Source: an uncultured Bacteroidales bacterium (lineage in GTDB: Bacteria; Bacteroidota; Bacteroidia; Bacteroidales; Muribaculaceae). Taken from it: a DNA stretch of 64,000 nt. Both the position numbers and the translations under genes were made by a program. The notes below the pieces were generated by a model, which was not told the DNA's origin, made no database searches, and saw only the letters and a program-made list of their open reading frames with translations. The stretch lies in NCBI GenBank assembly GCA_902781045.1, contig CACZHT010000003.1, positions 1-64,000 on the forward strand, given 5' to 3'. Shown here one piece after another: positions 18,051-25,291 of the stretch. Position 1 is the stretch's first letter. Every line of letters starts with the position of its first letter.

Positions 18051-18426
18051 TGCTGTCGTTTGAGCCTGTCGACTGAATGCTGTTGGCTAATGCGTTAAGC
18101 ATTCTGCCGATTTCGGAGATTAACTCTTCAGCATTCGCTCTTTGTGAAGGAGAGAGGTAGTTTATTCTGCCACATAATTCTAATTGGGTTGATAACTCCC
18201 AAAGTGAACCTCGAGCAACTGCAATGAATTGTGTGAATTCTTTTTTAGAATTTCGACCTTGACCTTCAGCAATGTTTGAGGGTATAGAGACCGCTGCTCG
18301 GCGCATCTGGTCAGATAGCGCATATGTTTCCTCTCTCGGCAAAAACTTGACTAGCGAATAAATCTCTGTTGTCAATAGCATCGCTTTCTGCCAAACTTGC
18401 AGTTTTCTGAAATCGCTAGATTTCAT
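18046..18426 (-). CDS. Four-helix-bundle protein (23S rRNA intervening-sequence / S23 family)
   Basis: The 126-aa protein carries the hallmarks of this family: an N-terminal FRKLQVWQKAM segment, then LSDQMRRAAVSIPSNIAEGQGR and a long C-terminal helix. Members are encoded in 23S rRNA intervening sequences, widely in Bacteroidetes chromosomes, and as the Avd accessory protein of diversity-generating retroelements. The biochemical role is mostly unknown. No rRNA or reverse transcriptase is nearby. The gene is framed by inverted AT-rich tandem repeats and sits between nth and pheS like an inserted cassette. Confidence 0.9.
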   Translation of the reverse strand: MKSSDFRKLQVWQKAMLLTTEIYSLVKFLPREETYALSDQMRRAAVSIPSNIAEGQGRNSKKEFTQFIAVARGSLWELSTQLELCGRINYLSPSQRANAEELISEIGRMLNALANSIQSTGSNDSN

Positions 18427-18434
18427 ACTGGAGC

Positions 18435-18474
18435 TAACAACTAAAAACTAACAACTAAAAACTAACAACTAAAA
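18435..18474. repeat. CTAAAAACTAACAA tandem repeat, right arm around the four-helix-bundle gene
   Basis: About three units of an AACAACTAAAAACT pattern lie between the gene start and pheS. They are the inverted counterpart of the tract at 18015-18050. Confidence 0.7.
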
Positions 18475-18480
18475 AAAGAA

Positions 18481-19518
18481 CTAGTGTGCGCTGCGGAACT
18501 CGTCCAGGAAGCGCACGTCGTTCTCGCTGAACATGCGCAGGTCTTTCACCATATATTTCAGGTTGGTGATTCGCTCGATGCCCAACCCGAAGGCATAGCC
18601 CGAGTAGACCGTACTGTCGATGCCGCTTGCCTCGAGCACGGCAGGGTCGACCATGCCGCAGCCCAGAATCTCGACCCAGCCCGTGTGCTTGCAGAAACCG
18701 CATCCCTCGCCACCACACAGCATGCACGACACGTCCATCTCGGCACTGGGCTCTGTGAACGGGAAGTAGCTGGGACGCAGACGAATCTGTGTCTCGGGGC
18801 CATACAACTCCTGGGCAAAGTGCAGCAGCACCTGCTTCAGGTCGGCAAAGGTCACCCCCTTGTCAATGTACAGACCCTCAATCTGGTGGAAGAAGCAGTG
18901 AGCGCGGGCGGTGATGGCCTCGTTGCGGTAGACACGCCCCGGGCAGATGATGCGGATGGGCGGCTGGCGGCGCTCCATGGTGCGCACCTGCACACTGCTC
19001 GTGTGCGAGCGCAACACGATGTTGCGCGTCACGTCATCCTTGTTCTGCTCGATGAAGAATGTGTCCTGCATGTCGCGAGCCGGATGGTCGGCGGCAAAGT
19101 TCAGCGCACTGAACACGTGCCAATCGTCCTCGACCTCGGGACCCTCGGCAAGGGTGAAGCCCAGGCGGGTGAAGATGTCGATGATCTGCTTGCGCACCAC
19201 CGACAGTGGATGCCGGGTGCCCACCTCGGCAGGAAAGCCCGGACGCGTGATGTCAATCTTGTTCTGTTCCTTGGCCTGCCCCTTGTAGCTCTCGCGCAAG
19301 GCATTGATGCGCTCGGTGGCCAGCGTCTTGATCTCGTTCAGCTTCTGCCCAAGTTCGCGTTTCTGCTCAGGCGGTACGTCCTTGAACTCGGCAAACAGGG
19401 CGGTTATCTCGCCCTTCTTGCTCAGATACTTGATGCGCAGTGCCTCCAGTGCCTCCTCGTTGTCGGCCTTCAGCTCGTTGAGTTTGCCCCTCAGGGCCTC
19501 TATCTTTTCTAGCAACAT
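18481..19518 (-). CDS. pheS: Phenylalanine--tRNA ligase alpha subunit
   Basis: Class II aminoacyl-tRNA synthetase subunit that carries the catalytic site of the alpha2-beta2 enzyme. The 345-aa product has an N-terminal coiled coil (residues 1-80), the HPLSVV segment, class II motif 2 (PGRVYRNEAI) and motif 3 (AFGLGIERITNLKYMV). I start at 19518 rather than 19578 because a perfect -7 box lies at 19545-19552, upstream of the chosen ATG. pheT is not adjacent in this window, as is common in Bacteroidetes. Confidence 0.96.
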   Translation of the reverse strand: MLLEKIEALRGKLNELKADNEEALEALRIKYLSKKGEITALFAEFKDVPPEQKRELGQKLNEIKTLATERINALRESYKGQAKEQNKIDITRPGFPAEVGTRHPLSVVRKQIIDIFTRLGFTLAEGPEVEDDWHVFSALNFAADHPARDMQDTFFIEQNKDDVTRNIVLRSHTSSVQVRTMERRQPPIRIICPGRVYRNEAITARAHCFFHQIEGLYIDKGVTFADLKQVLLHFAQELYGPETQIRLRPSYFPFTEPSAEMDVSCMLCGGEGCGFCKHTGWVEILGCGMVDPAVLEASGIDSTVYSGYAFGLGIERITNLKYMVKDLRMFSENDVRFLDEFRSAH

Positions 19519-19544
19519 AGTCGTTTTGTTTAGTTTACAGCCCA

Positions 19545-19552
19545 CAAAGTTA
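19545..19552 (-). promoter_or_regulatory. -7 box of pheS
   Basis: The minus strand reads TAACTTTG, 26 nt upstream of the pheS ATG. It decides the start of pheS, since the longer frame would begin upstream of transcription. Confidence 0.6.
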
Positions 19553-19614
19553 CAACATTTTTTGCAACTCGGCTGCATTGACCATCAACTTTAGCTGTTT
19601 TTTTGCCGAAAAGC

Positions 19615-20304
19615 TTACTTCAGCCCTTTGGTGTCGATTGTGCCATTGCCCGAAATCTCCTCGTGGTGGCTGTCCACATGTCCCGACAGTGTGATGGTGC
19701 CAGAGCCGCTGATTTCGCTCTCGGCACGCCGGGCCGAGATGTTCTTGTAGGCGACATTGCCCGATCCGGTGATGCCGGTGTCGACATCGCTGGCATGCAG
19801 GGTGCCAATGGTGATGTTGCCCGATCCGACTAGCTCGACATCTAGGTCGGTGCAGGTCAGGGTAGCGATGTCGATGTTGCCCGAACCCGTCAGTTCGATG
19901 TGCATGTCTGTGGCGTTCAGCGGCTGTGCCGATGTGATGTTGCCTGCCCCTGACAGTTCAATCTCATTGAGCGAGGGGGTGGTGACGTAGACTGTCACAC
20001 TGTCGGCAGGCAACGAGCCTGACTGCAGGTGCTTGTTGCCGATGTGCAGCGTGTGGTCGGCGACATAGATCACCACATGTTCAAACGCTGTCGCAGGCGA
20101 CTCGACACGCACAGAATAGGTCGTGCCCTGCTCGAGCACAACATTCATACCACCGGCAAGGTCTACCTCGTCAAACGGGTTCATCGCAGTGGTTCGGTTC
20201 ACTTGTTGCACCTCGGTAGAGCGATTGGCGGTGGTGCTGTTCATCACACATGACCCCAAGGTCGTGAGCATGGCCATCATGGCCAGTAGTGCAGTTTTTT
20301 TCAT
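19615..20304 (-). CDS. Putative lipoprotein with DUF2807 (head GIN) beta-helix domain
   Basis: The 229-aa protein begins with a lipoprotein signal peptide (LTTLGSC, Cys19). The rest is the DUF2807 right-handed beta-helix family: FDEVDLAGGMNVVLEQG at the start of the domain, then repeated GSGNI/SGAGN turns (ELSGAGNI, ELTGSGNID, ELVGSGNI, GITGSGNV, SGSGTI, ISGNGTI). It is probably anchored in the outer or inner membrane facing the periplasm. The family is common in Bacteroidetes; its role is not established. Confidence 0.9.
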   Translation of the reverse strand: MKKTALLAMMAMLTTLGSCVMNSTTANRSTEVQQVNRTTAMNPFDEVDLAGGMNVVLEQGTTYSVRVESPATAFEHVVIYVADHTLHIGNKHLQSGSLPADSVTVYVTTPSLNEIELSGAGNITSAQPLNATDMHIELTGSGNIDIATLTCTDLDVELVGSGNITIGTLHASDVDTGITGSGNVAYKNISARRAESEISGSGTITLSGHVDSHHEEISGNGTIDTKGLK

Positions 20305-20548
20305 CTTTTTGAAATGTGTAGGGTTTATACTATAAGACGATAGTTTTGGCCAAATAATTACGGCCAGAGGATAAGTTTTTTAAATAATGACAAAGGTAGA
20401 CAAAAGTGGCGACAAATGCACGCCTAAAAAATCTTAATGAGGCTGGAGATATTGTGAAATCGCAGTGCGGGCAGGACGATTTTTGTGTTTTTGCTCATTT
20501 TTCTGCCTCGTTGAACATTTTTTTTAGTCACATTAAGAGATATTTTTG

Positions 20549-20556
20549 TAAATTTG
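20549..20556 (+). promoter_or_regulatory. -7 box upstream of serine palmitoyltransferase
   Basis: TAAATTTG is a perfect -7 box, with only a weak T-rich -33 region. It lies in the 326-bp gap 20305-20630, giving a leader of about 70 nt. The rest of the gap holds nothing else I can identify. Confidence 0.5.
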
Positions 20557-20630
20557 CAGCCTGCATTGTGTGCCGGTTGATTCCGACATGACGATGAAGC
20601 AACAATGAATAGTCTCTAGAGCATTATAAT

Positions 20631-21818
20631 ATGAAGCTACTACAACAAAAGTTGGCACGTTATCAGGAGCCGCAGAAGGCTAAAGCCGCGGGCATATACC
20701 CCTACTTCCGTGCCATCGACAGTGAGCAAGACACCGAGGTGATGATCAATGGCAAGAAGGTGCTCATGTTCGGATCGAACTGCTACACCGGCCTGGTCAA
20801 CCACCCCAAAATCAAGGAAGCAGCCATCGAAGCCATCAAGAAGTATGGCACCGGTTGCGCCGGGTCGCCGTTCCTCAACGGCACGCTCGACATTCACAAG
20901 CAGCTCGAGCGCAAGCTGGCCGACTATGTGGGCAAGGAGGATGCGATGATCTATAGCACTGGCTTCGGCGTCAACCTGGGCGTGGTCTCGACACTGACCG
21001 GACGTGAAGACTACATCCTGTGGGACGAGCAGGACCACGCTTCAATTATCGAGGGGCGGCGGCTGTCGTTCAGCAACTCGCTCAAATATAAGCACAACGA
21101 CATGGCCTCGCTCGAGAACCAGCTGCGCAAGTGCGAACCCGACCGCGTCAAGCTCATCGTCACCGACGGAGTATTCTCGATGGAGGGCGACGTGTGCAAG
21201 CTGCCCGACATCGTCGAGCTGGCACGCAAATATGATGCGTGCATCATGGTCGATGAGGCGCACAGCATCGGGGTCTTCGGCGAGGGAGGACGAGGCATCT
21301 GCCATCATTTCGGCCTGGCCGACGAGGTGGACCTGATTATGGGCACGTTCAGCAAGTCGTTTGCCTCACTGGGCGGATTCATTGCCACCGACGAGGTGAT
21401 CACCAACTATCTGCGTCACCACTCGCGCAGCTACATCTTCACCGCTAGCATCACACCGGCATCGACAGCGGCTGTGAACGCGGCACTCGACATCATGCTC
21501 AACGAGCCTGAGCGCCAGCAGCACTTGTGGGACATCACTCACTATGCCCTGGAGGGATTCCGCTCGATGGGATTCGAAATCGGACACACCGAGACACCCA
21601 TCATCCCGCTCTATATCCGCGACAACAACAAGACATTTGCCATCACACGCGACCTGCTCAACGAGGGCATCTTTGTCAACCCTGTCGTCTCGCCGGCAGT
21701 CGCGCCAAACGACACGCTCATCCGATTCAGCCTCATGGCCACTCACACCAAGGATCAGGTGACTTTTGCCCTGGAGAAAATACAGAAGGTGTTCCGGGCA
21801 TACGGACTGGTGCCGTGA
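20631..21818 (+). CDS. spt: PLP-dependent alpha-oxoamine synthase, probably serine palmitoyltransferase
   Basis: Serine palmitoyltransferase condenses serine with an acyl thioester to start sphingolipid synthesis. The 395-aa protein has the alpha-oxoamine synthase features: YSTGFGVNLGV, the DEQDHASIIEGRRLSFS block, MVDEAHSIGVFGEGGRG, and the PLP lysine in TFSKSFASLGGF (Lys242). From memory it closely matches the Bacteroides SPT, including the GSNCYTGL and HKQLERKLA regions and the C-terminal ATHTKDQV. The main alternative is glycine C-acetyltransferase (kbl), but no tdh is adjacent. It appears to be monocistronic. Confidence 0.85.
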   Translation: MKLLQQKLARYQEPQKAKAAGIYPYFRAIDSEQDTEVMINGKKVLMFGSNCYTGLVNHPKIKEAAIEAIKKYGTGCAGSPFLNGTLDIHKQLERKLADYVGKEDAMIYSTGFGVNLGVVSTLTGREDYILWDEQDHASIIEGRRLSFSNSLKYKHNDMASLENQLRKCEPDRVKLIVTDGVFSMEGDVCKLPDIVELARKYDACIMVDEAHSIGVFGEGGRGICHHFGLADEVDLIMGTFSKSFASLGGFIATDEVITNYLRHHSRSYIFTASITPASTAAVNAALDIMLNEPERQQHLWDITHYALEGFRSMGFEIGHTETPIIPLYIRDNNKTFAITRDLLNEGIFVNPVVSPAVAPNDTLIRFSLMATHTKDQVTFALEKIQKVFRAYGLVP

Positions 21819-21841
21819 GCCGAGTCGCAAAGTGCAACACA

Positions 21842-21873
21842 CTGGGGTGCGGAATTGAGGTTCCGCGCCCCAG
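21842..21873 (+). terminator. Hairpin terminator after serine palmitoyltransferase
   Basis: CTGGGGTGCGGAA pairs with TTCCGCGCCCCAG (one G-T/G-C variation) around a 6-nt loop, 24 nt after the stop. It is followed by CTTGTTATT, a weak U-tract. Confidence 0.6.
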
Positions 21874-22031
21874 CTTGTTATTGATGACATTGGGCATGAA
21901 TGCTCGCACAGTTTATTTTCGGGCCAGGCAAGAAAATTTTGAGCAAAAAATGCTTGCGCAATAAAATTTTTAGTAATTTCGCACCGTCATAACAAGAACA
22001 AGATTTTTCATAACATCGAGCATTATATAAT

Positions 22032-22574
22032 ATGGTATACAAGTTTATCATTGGCTCTGAAGAGTCCGAGAGTTTCAAACTCGAGATTGTCATCGACGCC
22101 AGCGACACGTTCATGCGTCTGCGCAACGCCATCCTCGATGCGGCAGGCTACAGCAAGGATCAGATGGACAGCTTCTTTGTCTGTGATGATGACTGGAACA
22201 ACGAGAAGGAAATCACCTATATGGACATGGGGACCGACAGCGACGAGGACATCTGGCTCATGGAGGACACACCCCTGGAGGAGCTTGTCGAGGACGAGGG
22301 GCAGAAGCTGAAGTTTGTCTTTGACTATATGACCGACCGCTACTTCTACATGCGGCTCAAGGAGACAATGCCCGGTAAGTCGCTGGTCGACCCCCTGTGC
22401 CAGCGCAAGGAGGGCAAGGCACCCAAGGAAAACATCGACATCGACGAGTTTGTGCCCGTCATCCCCAAGGTTGACACCACCATCGAGGAACTGGGCGAGG
22501 AATTTTATGGCGATGAGGACTTCAATGAGGATGAGTTGTCAGAGTTTGACGAGATCACCAGCGACGACTTGTAG
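22032..22574 (+). CDS. Plasmid pRiA4b ORF-3-like family protein
   Basis: The 180-aa acidic protein begins VYKFIIGSEESESFKLEIVID and has the family pattern D-T-F-x-R-L-R-N-A-I-L-D-A-A-G-Y, F-F-V-C-D-D-D-W and a Y-D-(Y/F)-x-D-x-W-like core (FVFDYMTDRYFYMRL). The C-terminal third is very rich in Asp and Glu. The family is also linked to IS1096 TnpR-like proteins, but no transposon is visible here. Function is unknown. A strong intrinsic terminator follows. Confidence 0.85.
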   Translation: MVYKFIIGSEESESFKLEIVIDASDTFMRLRNAILDAAGYSKDQMDSFFVCDDDWNNEKEITYMDMGTDSDEDIWLMEDTPLEELVEDEGQKLKFVFDYMTDRYFYMRLKETMPGKSLVDPLCQRKEGKAPKENIDIDEFVPVIPKVDTTIEELGEEFYGDEDFNEDELSEFDEITSDDL

Positions 22575-22600
22575 CGCGGTGCATTGACACATCACACACA

Positions 22601-22635
22601 GGCGAGGCTTCGACAGGAGGCTTCGCCATTTTTTT
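22601..22635 (+). terminator. Intrinsic terminator
   Basis: GGCGAGGCTTC pairs with GGAGGCTTCGCC (G-U pairs allowed) and is followed by ATTTTTTT. It ends the pRiA4b ORF-3-like transcript just before the lipoprotein/radical SAM operon promoter. Confidence 0.8.
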
Positions 22636-22643
22636 CAAAAAAA

Positions 22644-22675
22644 CTTGCGCTTTTGGAATGAATTTTGTAACTTTG
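22644..22675 (+). promoter_or_regulatory. Promoter of the lipoprotein/radical SAM operon
   Basis: CTTG (22644-22647) and TAACTTTG (22668-22675) are spaced by 20 nt. The predicted start near 22682 leaves a short leader before the ATG at 22696. Confidence 0.65.
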
Positions 22676-22695
22676 CTCCATAAAATGTTGTGACA

Positions 22696-22983
22696 ATGAA
22701 AGGAACTGTAATAGGACTGAAAAAACTGGCCGTGCGTGGAGCGCTTGCTCTGGGGGCGTTGTTGGGACTCACCTCGTGCCCCAGGGTGTTGCAGCAGGAG
22801 AAGGTCTACGGGCCGCCACCCGTCTCACCCGACGCACCCATCAAGGACAGCATACAGGTGCGCAAGCTGGTCTATGGACCACGCCCGGTGTTCCGGCGCG
22901 ACACCATCAACGTGCTGGAGGATGTCTATGGCCCACCTGTCGAGATGCACGAGGACTCAGCTGCCGACGGACAAACAAACTGA
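22696..22983 (+). CDS. Small YGPP-motif lipoprotein, likely radical SAM substrate
   Basis: The 95-aa protein has a lipoprotein signal (ALGALLGLTSC) and then three repeats of a short motif: KVYGPPPVSPDAP, LVYGPRPVFRRD and DVYGPPVEMHED. I chose the ATG at 22696 over the upstream GTG because of the signal peptide and promoter spacing. It is followed after 17 nt by a shorter paralogue and then by a radical SAM/SPASM gene. This matches, from memory, the Bacteroidetes 'rSAM/lipoprotein' pairing in which small lipoproteins carry M/VYG-P motifs. The modification is unknown. Confidence 0.75.
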   Translation: MKGTVIGLKKLAVRGALALGALLGLTSCPRVLQQEKVYGPPPVSPDAPIKDSIQVRKLVYGPRPVFRRDTINVLEDVYGPPVEMHEDSAADGQTN

Positions 22984-23000
22984 AACGCTCAGTAGGATCG

Positions 23001-23237
23001 ATGAAACAGAAAGATAATCATATCTGCAAGAGGCTTGTTCGAGCATTGATGGCTGTGGGCGCAATGTTGGGACTCACGTCGTGTCCGGGACCCGTGGAAT
23101 GCGTCTATGGGCCACCGCCAATGATGGATACGACACAGGTGCAAGAGGACTATGACGATGGCAGTGAACAGTCTGTGCAGCACGAAGACGCAAGCCGGCG
23201 GCACGAAGACGCTGGTTCCTACAATTCTACCCACTGA
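23001..23237 (+). CDS. Second YGPP-motif lipoprotein
   Basis: The 78-aa paralogue of the preceding gene shares the signal region (AMLGLTSCPG) and one motif copy (CVYGPPPMMD), followed by a hydrophilic tail rich in Asp, Glu and His. The start at 23001 gives a proper lipoprotein signal. Its stop overlaps the ATG of the radical SAM gene (TGATG), so the two proteins are translationally coupled. This supports a substrate-enzyme relationship. It is too divergent in its tail to be a simple recent duplicate. Confidence 0.72.
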   Translation: MKQKDNHICKRLVRALMAVGAMLGLTSCPGPVECVYGPPPMMDTTQVQEDYDDGSEQSVQHEDASRRHEDAGSYNSTH

Positions 23238-24298
23238 TGACTACACGACAAATCATAGAACTCGAGCGGACACGGCGTGAGCGCAAGTGGCTCGAGAAGC
23301 ATCACCCGTTGCGGCAACTCTTCTGGGAATGCACGTTGCGATGCAACCTGGCGTGCCGGCACTGCGGCAGTGACTGCCGCAAAGAGGCCATTGTGCCCGA
23401 CATGCCGCTTGACCATTTTGTGGCCGTGCTCGACGATGTGGCGCAGATGACCGACCCGGCCGACGTGCTGGTCAACACCGTGGGCGGCGAGCCGCTGGTC
23501 AGACCCGACATCGTGGACTGTGGCAGAGCCATCACTAGCCGGGGATTCGCATGGGGCACTGTCACCAATGGCGTGCTGCTCGACCGGCAGATGCTCGACC
23601 GGCTGCTGGAGGCGGGCTTGAATACCATCGCTGTGAGTTTGGACGGATTGCAACCAGAGCATGACTGGTTGCGGGGCAACTCGTTCGATGGTGCCATGCG
23701 TGCCATCGGGTTGCTCGTGCAGACACCACGGCTGGTGTGGGATGTTATCACCTGTGTCAGCCAGCGCAACCTGGGCACATTGCAGCAGTTCAAGCAATTT
23801 CTCATTGACCACGGAGTGAGAAAATGGCGCATTTTTACTATCTTTCCTCAAGGCAGAGCCAGGATGAATCCCGAACTCTTCCTCGACCCACTGCAATATC
23901 GTCAACTGATGGACTTCATCGCACAGACACGCAAGGCGGGTGGCATAGACTTGTCTTACAGCTGCGAGGGGTTCCTCGGCGAATATGAGGGCGTGGTCAG
24001 GAAGCATATCTATCGCTGCGATGCCGGCACGATGACTGCATCGGTGCTGGCAGGTGGCGACATCAGCGGATGCATGAGCATCCGTGCGCATTATGCACAG
24101 GGCAACATCTATCGTGACAAGTTCTCGCAGGTGTGGCAGAATCGTTTTGAGCCGATGCGCGACCGCCGATGGATGAAGCGTGATCATTGTGCACGATGCA
24201 AGGCATGGGACTGGTGTGTAGGTGGACCCTTCCACCTGCGCGGCGACCAGGGCGAGATGCTGCACTGCAACTATTGCACCCTGTGCTCGGACACTTGA
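23237..24298 (+). CDS. Radical SAM/SPASM enzyme (rSAM/lipoprotein system type)
   Basis: The 353-aa protein has the radical SAM cluster motif C-x3-C-x2-C (RCNLACRHCG), the GGEPL segment (VGGEPLVRPD), and a C-terminal cysteine-rich SPASM-like domain (CDAGTMTASV, GGDISGCMSI, then HCARCKAWDWCVGG and HCNYCTLC) for auxiliary Fe-S clusters. SPASM enzymes typically modify peptides or proteins. Here the adjacent small lipoproteins are the obvious candidates, as the gene is translationally coupled to one of them. It runs convergent with the next gene, 12 nt away. Confidence 0.88.
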   Translation: MTTRQIIELERTRRERKWLEKHHPLRQLFWECTLRCNLACRHCGSDCRKEAIVPDMPLDHFVAVLDDVAQMTDPADVLVNTVGGEPLVRPDIVDCGRAITSRGFAWGTVTNGVLLDRQMLDRLLEAGLNTIAVSLDGLQPEHDWLRGNSFDGAMRAIGLLVQTPRLVWDVITCVSQRNLGTLQQFKQFLIDHGVRKWRIFTIFPQGRARMNPELFLDPLQYRQLMDFIAQTRKAGGIDLSYSCEGFLGEYEGVVRKHIYRCDAGTMTASVLAGGDISGCMSIRAHYAQGNIYRDKFSQVWQNRFEPMRDRRWMKRDHCARCKAWDWCVGGPFHLRGDQGEMLHCNYCTLCSDT

Positions 24299-24310
24299 CA
24301 AAAAAACGGT

Positions 24311-25174
24311 TTATCGGGTAAGGGTGGTGCGAGTCAGGCGCAGCACGATGGCTCCCTGACCGTCGAGCAGGGCAACCTCATGATCGTTGATGCGTTTGCA
24401 GTACTCGGCACGCTCTAGGGCCAGCAACAAGGCGGTCTCTGCTGCCATATCATCGCAGCGGTGCTCGGTCGAGGACAAGTCCTCAAACTGGATGGCAAAG
24501 TCCTTCTCGGTGTCGATGGTGATGGTGCCATTGATGATGTTGCACCCCGTCTGACCGTGCAGGGTCTGCATCACCGGGTCGATGACCAGGCGCATGTTCT
24601 TGTCGGTGACCACCTCGTTGTCCACTTCCTTAACCAGCCACACACCGCCTAGCAGGTCCAGGTTCTGGCGCTTGAGCGTGAGCAGGACGGTTCCCTTGTT
24701 GTTCATCAGGTTGAGGTATTCCATGCCGTAGAGCTGGGTCACGTTGTAGGTGCGCACCTCGCTCAGCGTCTTCATGACGGTGCGCTCGCTGGTGGCGTTG
24801 TGACACGTCTGGTCGGTGGTGATCATGTCCATGAAGGCGATGTTCTGGCCGTTGAGCTGAAACCGTCCGTTCAGGCTGTTGCAGCCGTTACTGCCATACA
24901 CTTTGTGGTTCTGGAAGTCGAGGTAGAGGTAGGCCCGCTCACGTGTCTGGATGGGCTTCTTGCGCATCGACTCCAAGTCCCACTCACCATACAGTTGCTG
25001 GGCTGGATGGGTCACCACCACCGGTTGCGGAGTCTCGTCCACAACCTGTGGCTGCTCAATCTGCACCTCGCTCTTCTGATATTTCTTTTTCTTCTTGCGC
25101 GCCATCGCCGTGTCGGGAACGAGCACCAGGGCGGCAATCAGGGCTATGATGGTCAGTTTCTTCATCTTCAGCAT
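24311..25174 (-). CDS. Exported protein with two META (HslJ-like) domains
   Basis: The 287-aa product has an N-terminal signal sequence (LTIIALIAALVLVPDTAMA) followed by a Lys-rich stretch (RKKKKKY) and two META domains. The first has GEWDLESM, GSNGCNSLNGRF and CHNATSERTVMKTL; the second has GGVWLVKEV, GQTGCNIINGTI and CDDMAAETALLLAL. META proteins of the HslJ type are linked to envelope stress in Enterobacteria; the role here is unknown. The start could also be the Met at 25165. A perfect promoter lies just upstream. Confidence 0.9.
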   Translation of the reverse strand: MLKMKKLTIIALIAALVLVPDTAMARKKKKKYQKSEVQIEQPQVVDETPQPVVVTHPAQQLYGEWDLESMRKKPIQTRERAYLYLDFQNHKVYGSNGCNSLNGRFQLNGQNIAFMDMITTDQTCHNATSERTVMKTLSEVRTYNVTQLYGMEYLNLMNNKGTVLLTLKRQNLDLLGGVWLVKEVDNEVVTDKNMRLVIDPVMQTLHGQTGCNIINGTITIDTEKDFAIQFEDLSSTEHRCDDMAAETALLLALERAEYCKRINDHEVALLDGQGAIVLRLTRTTLTR

Positions 25175-25193
25175 TGTGTGTGATTTGAACTTT

Positions 25194-25225
25194 CAAAATT
25201 AGTGCTTTTATCTAAAATGTGCAAA
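25194..25225 (-). promoter_or_regulatory. Promoter of the META-domain gene
   Basis: On the minus strand TTTG (25222-25225), a 20-nt spacer and TAATTTTG (25194-25201) match the Bacteroidetes consensus exactly. It is divergent from the glycosidase promoter. Confidence 0.8.
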
Positions 25226-25231
25226 TTATGG

Positions 25232-25261
25232 CTTGTATAATAAGATTTTTTAGTATATTTG
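25232..25261 (+). promoter_or_regulatory. Promoter of the GH2 gene
   Basis: TATATTTG at 25254-25261 is a perfect -7 box. A CTTG at 25232-25235 lies 18 nt upstream. Transcription would start about 22 nt before the ATG. Confidence 0.6.
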
Positions 25262-25291
25262 TGGCCGTAACTAGTTCTTTTTAGGAAAACG

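Noticed and set aside
20631-21818. Glycine C-acetyltransferase (kbl) assignment
   Set aside because: No tdh neighbour, and remembered similarity to Bacteroides serine palmitoyltransferase is stronger.
23219-24301. 360-aa minus-strand frame opposite the radical SAM gene
   Set aside because: The plus strand encodes a complete radical SAM/SPASM protein; the antisense frame is composition-driven.
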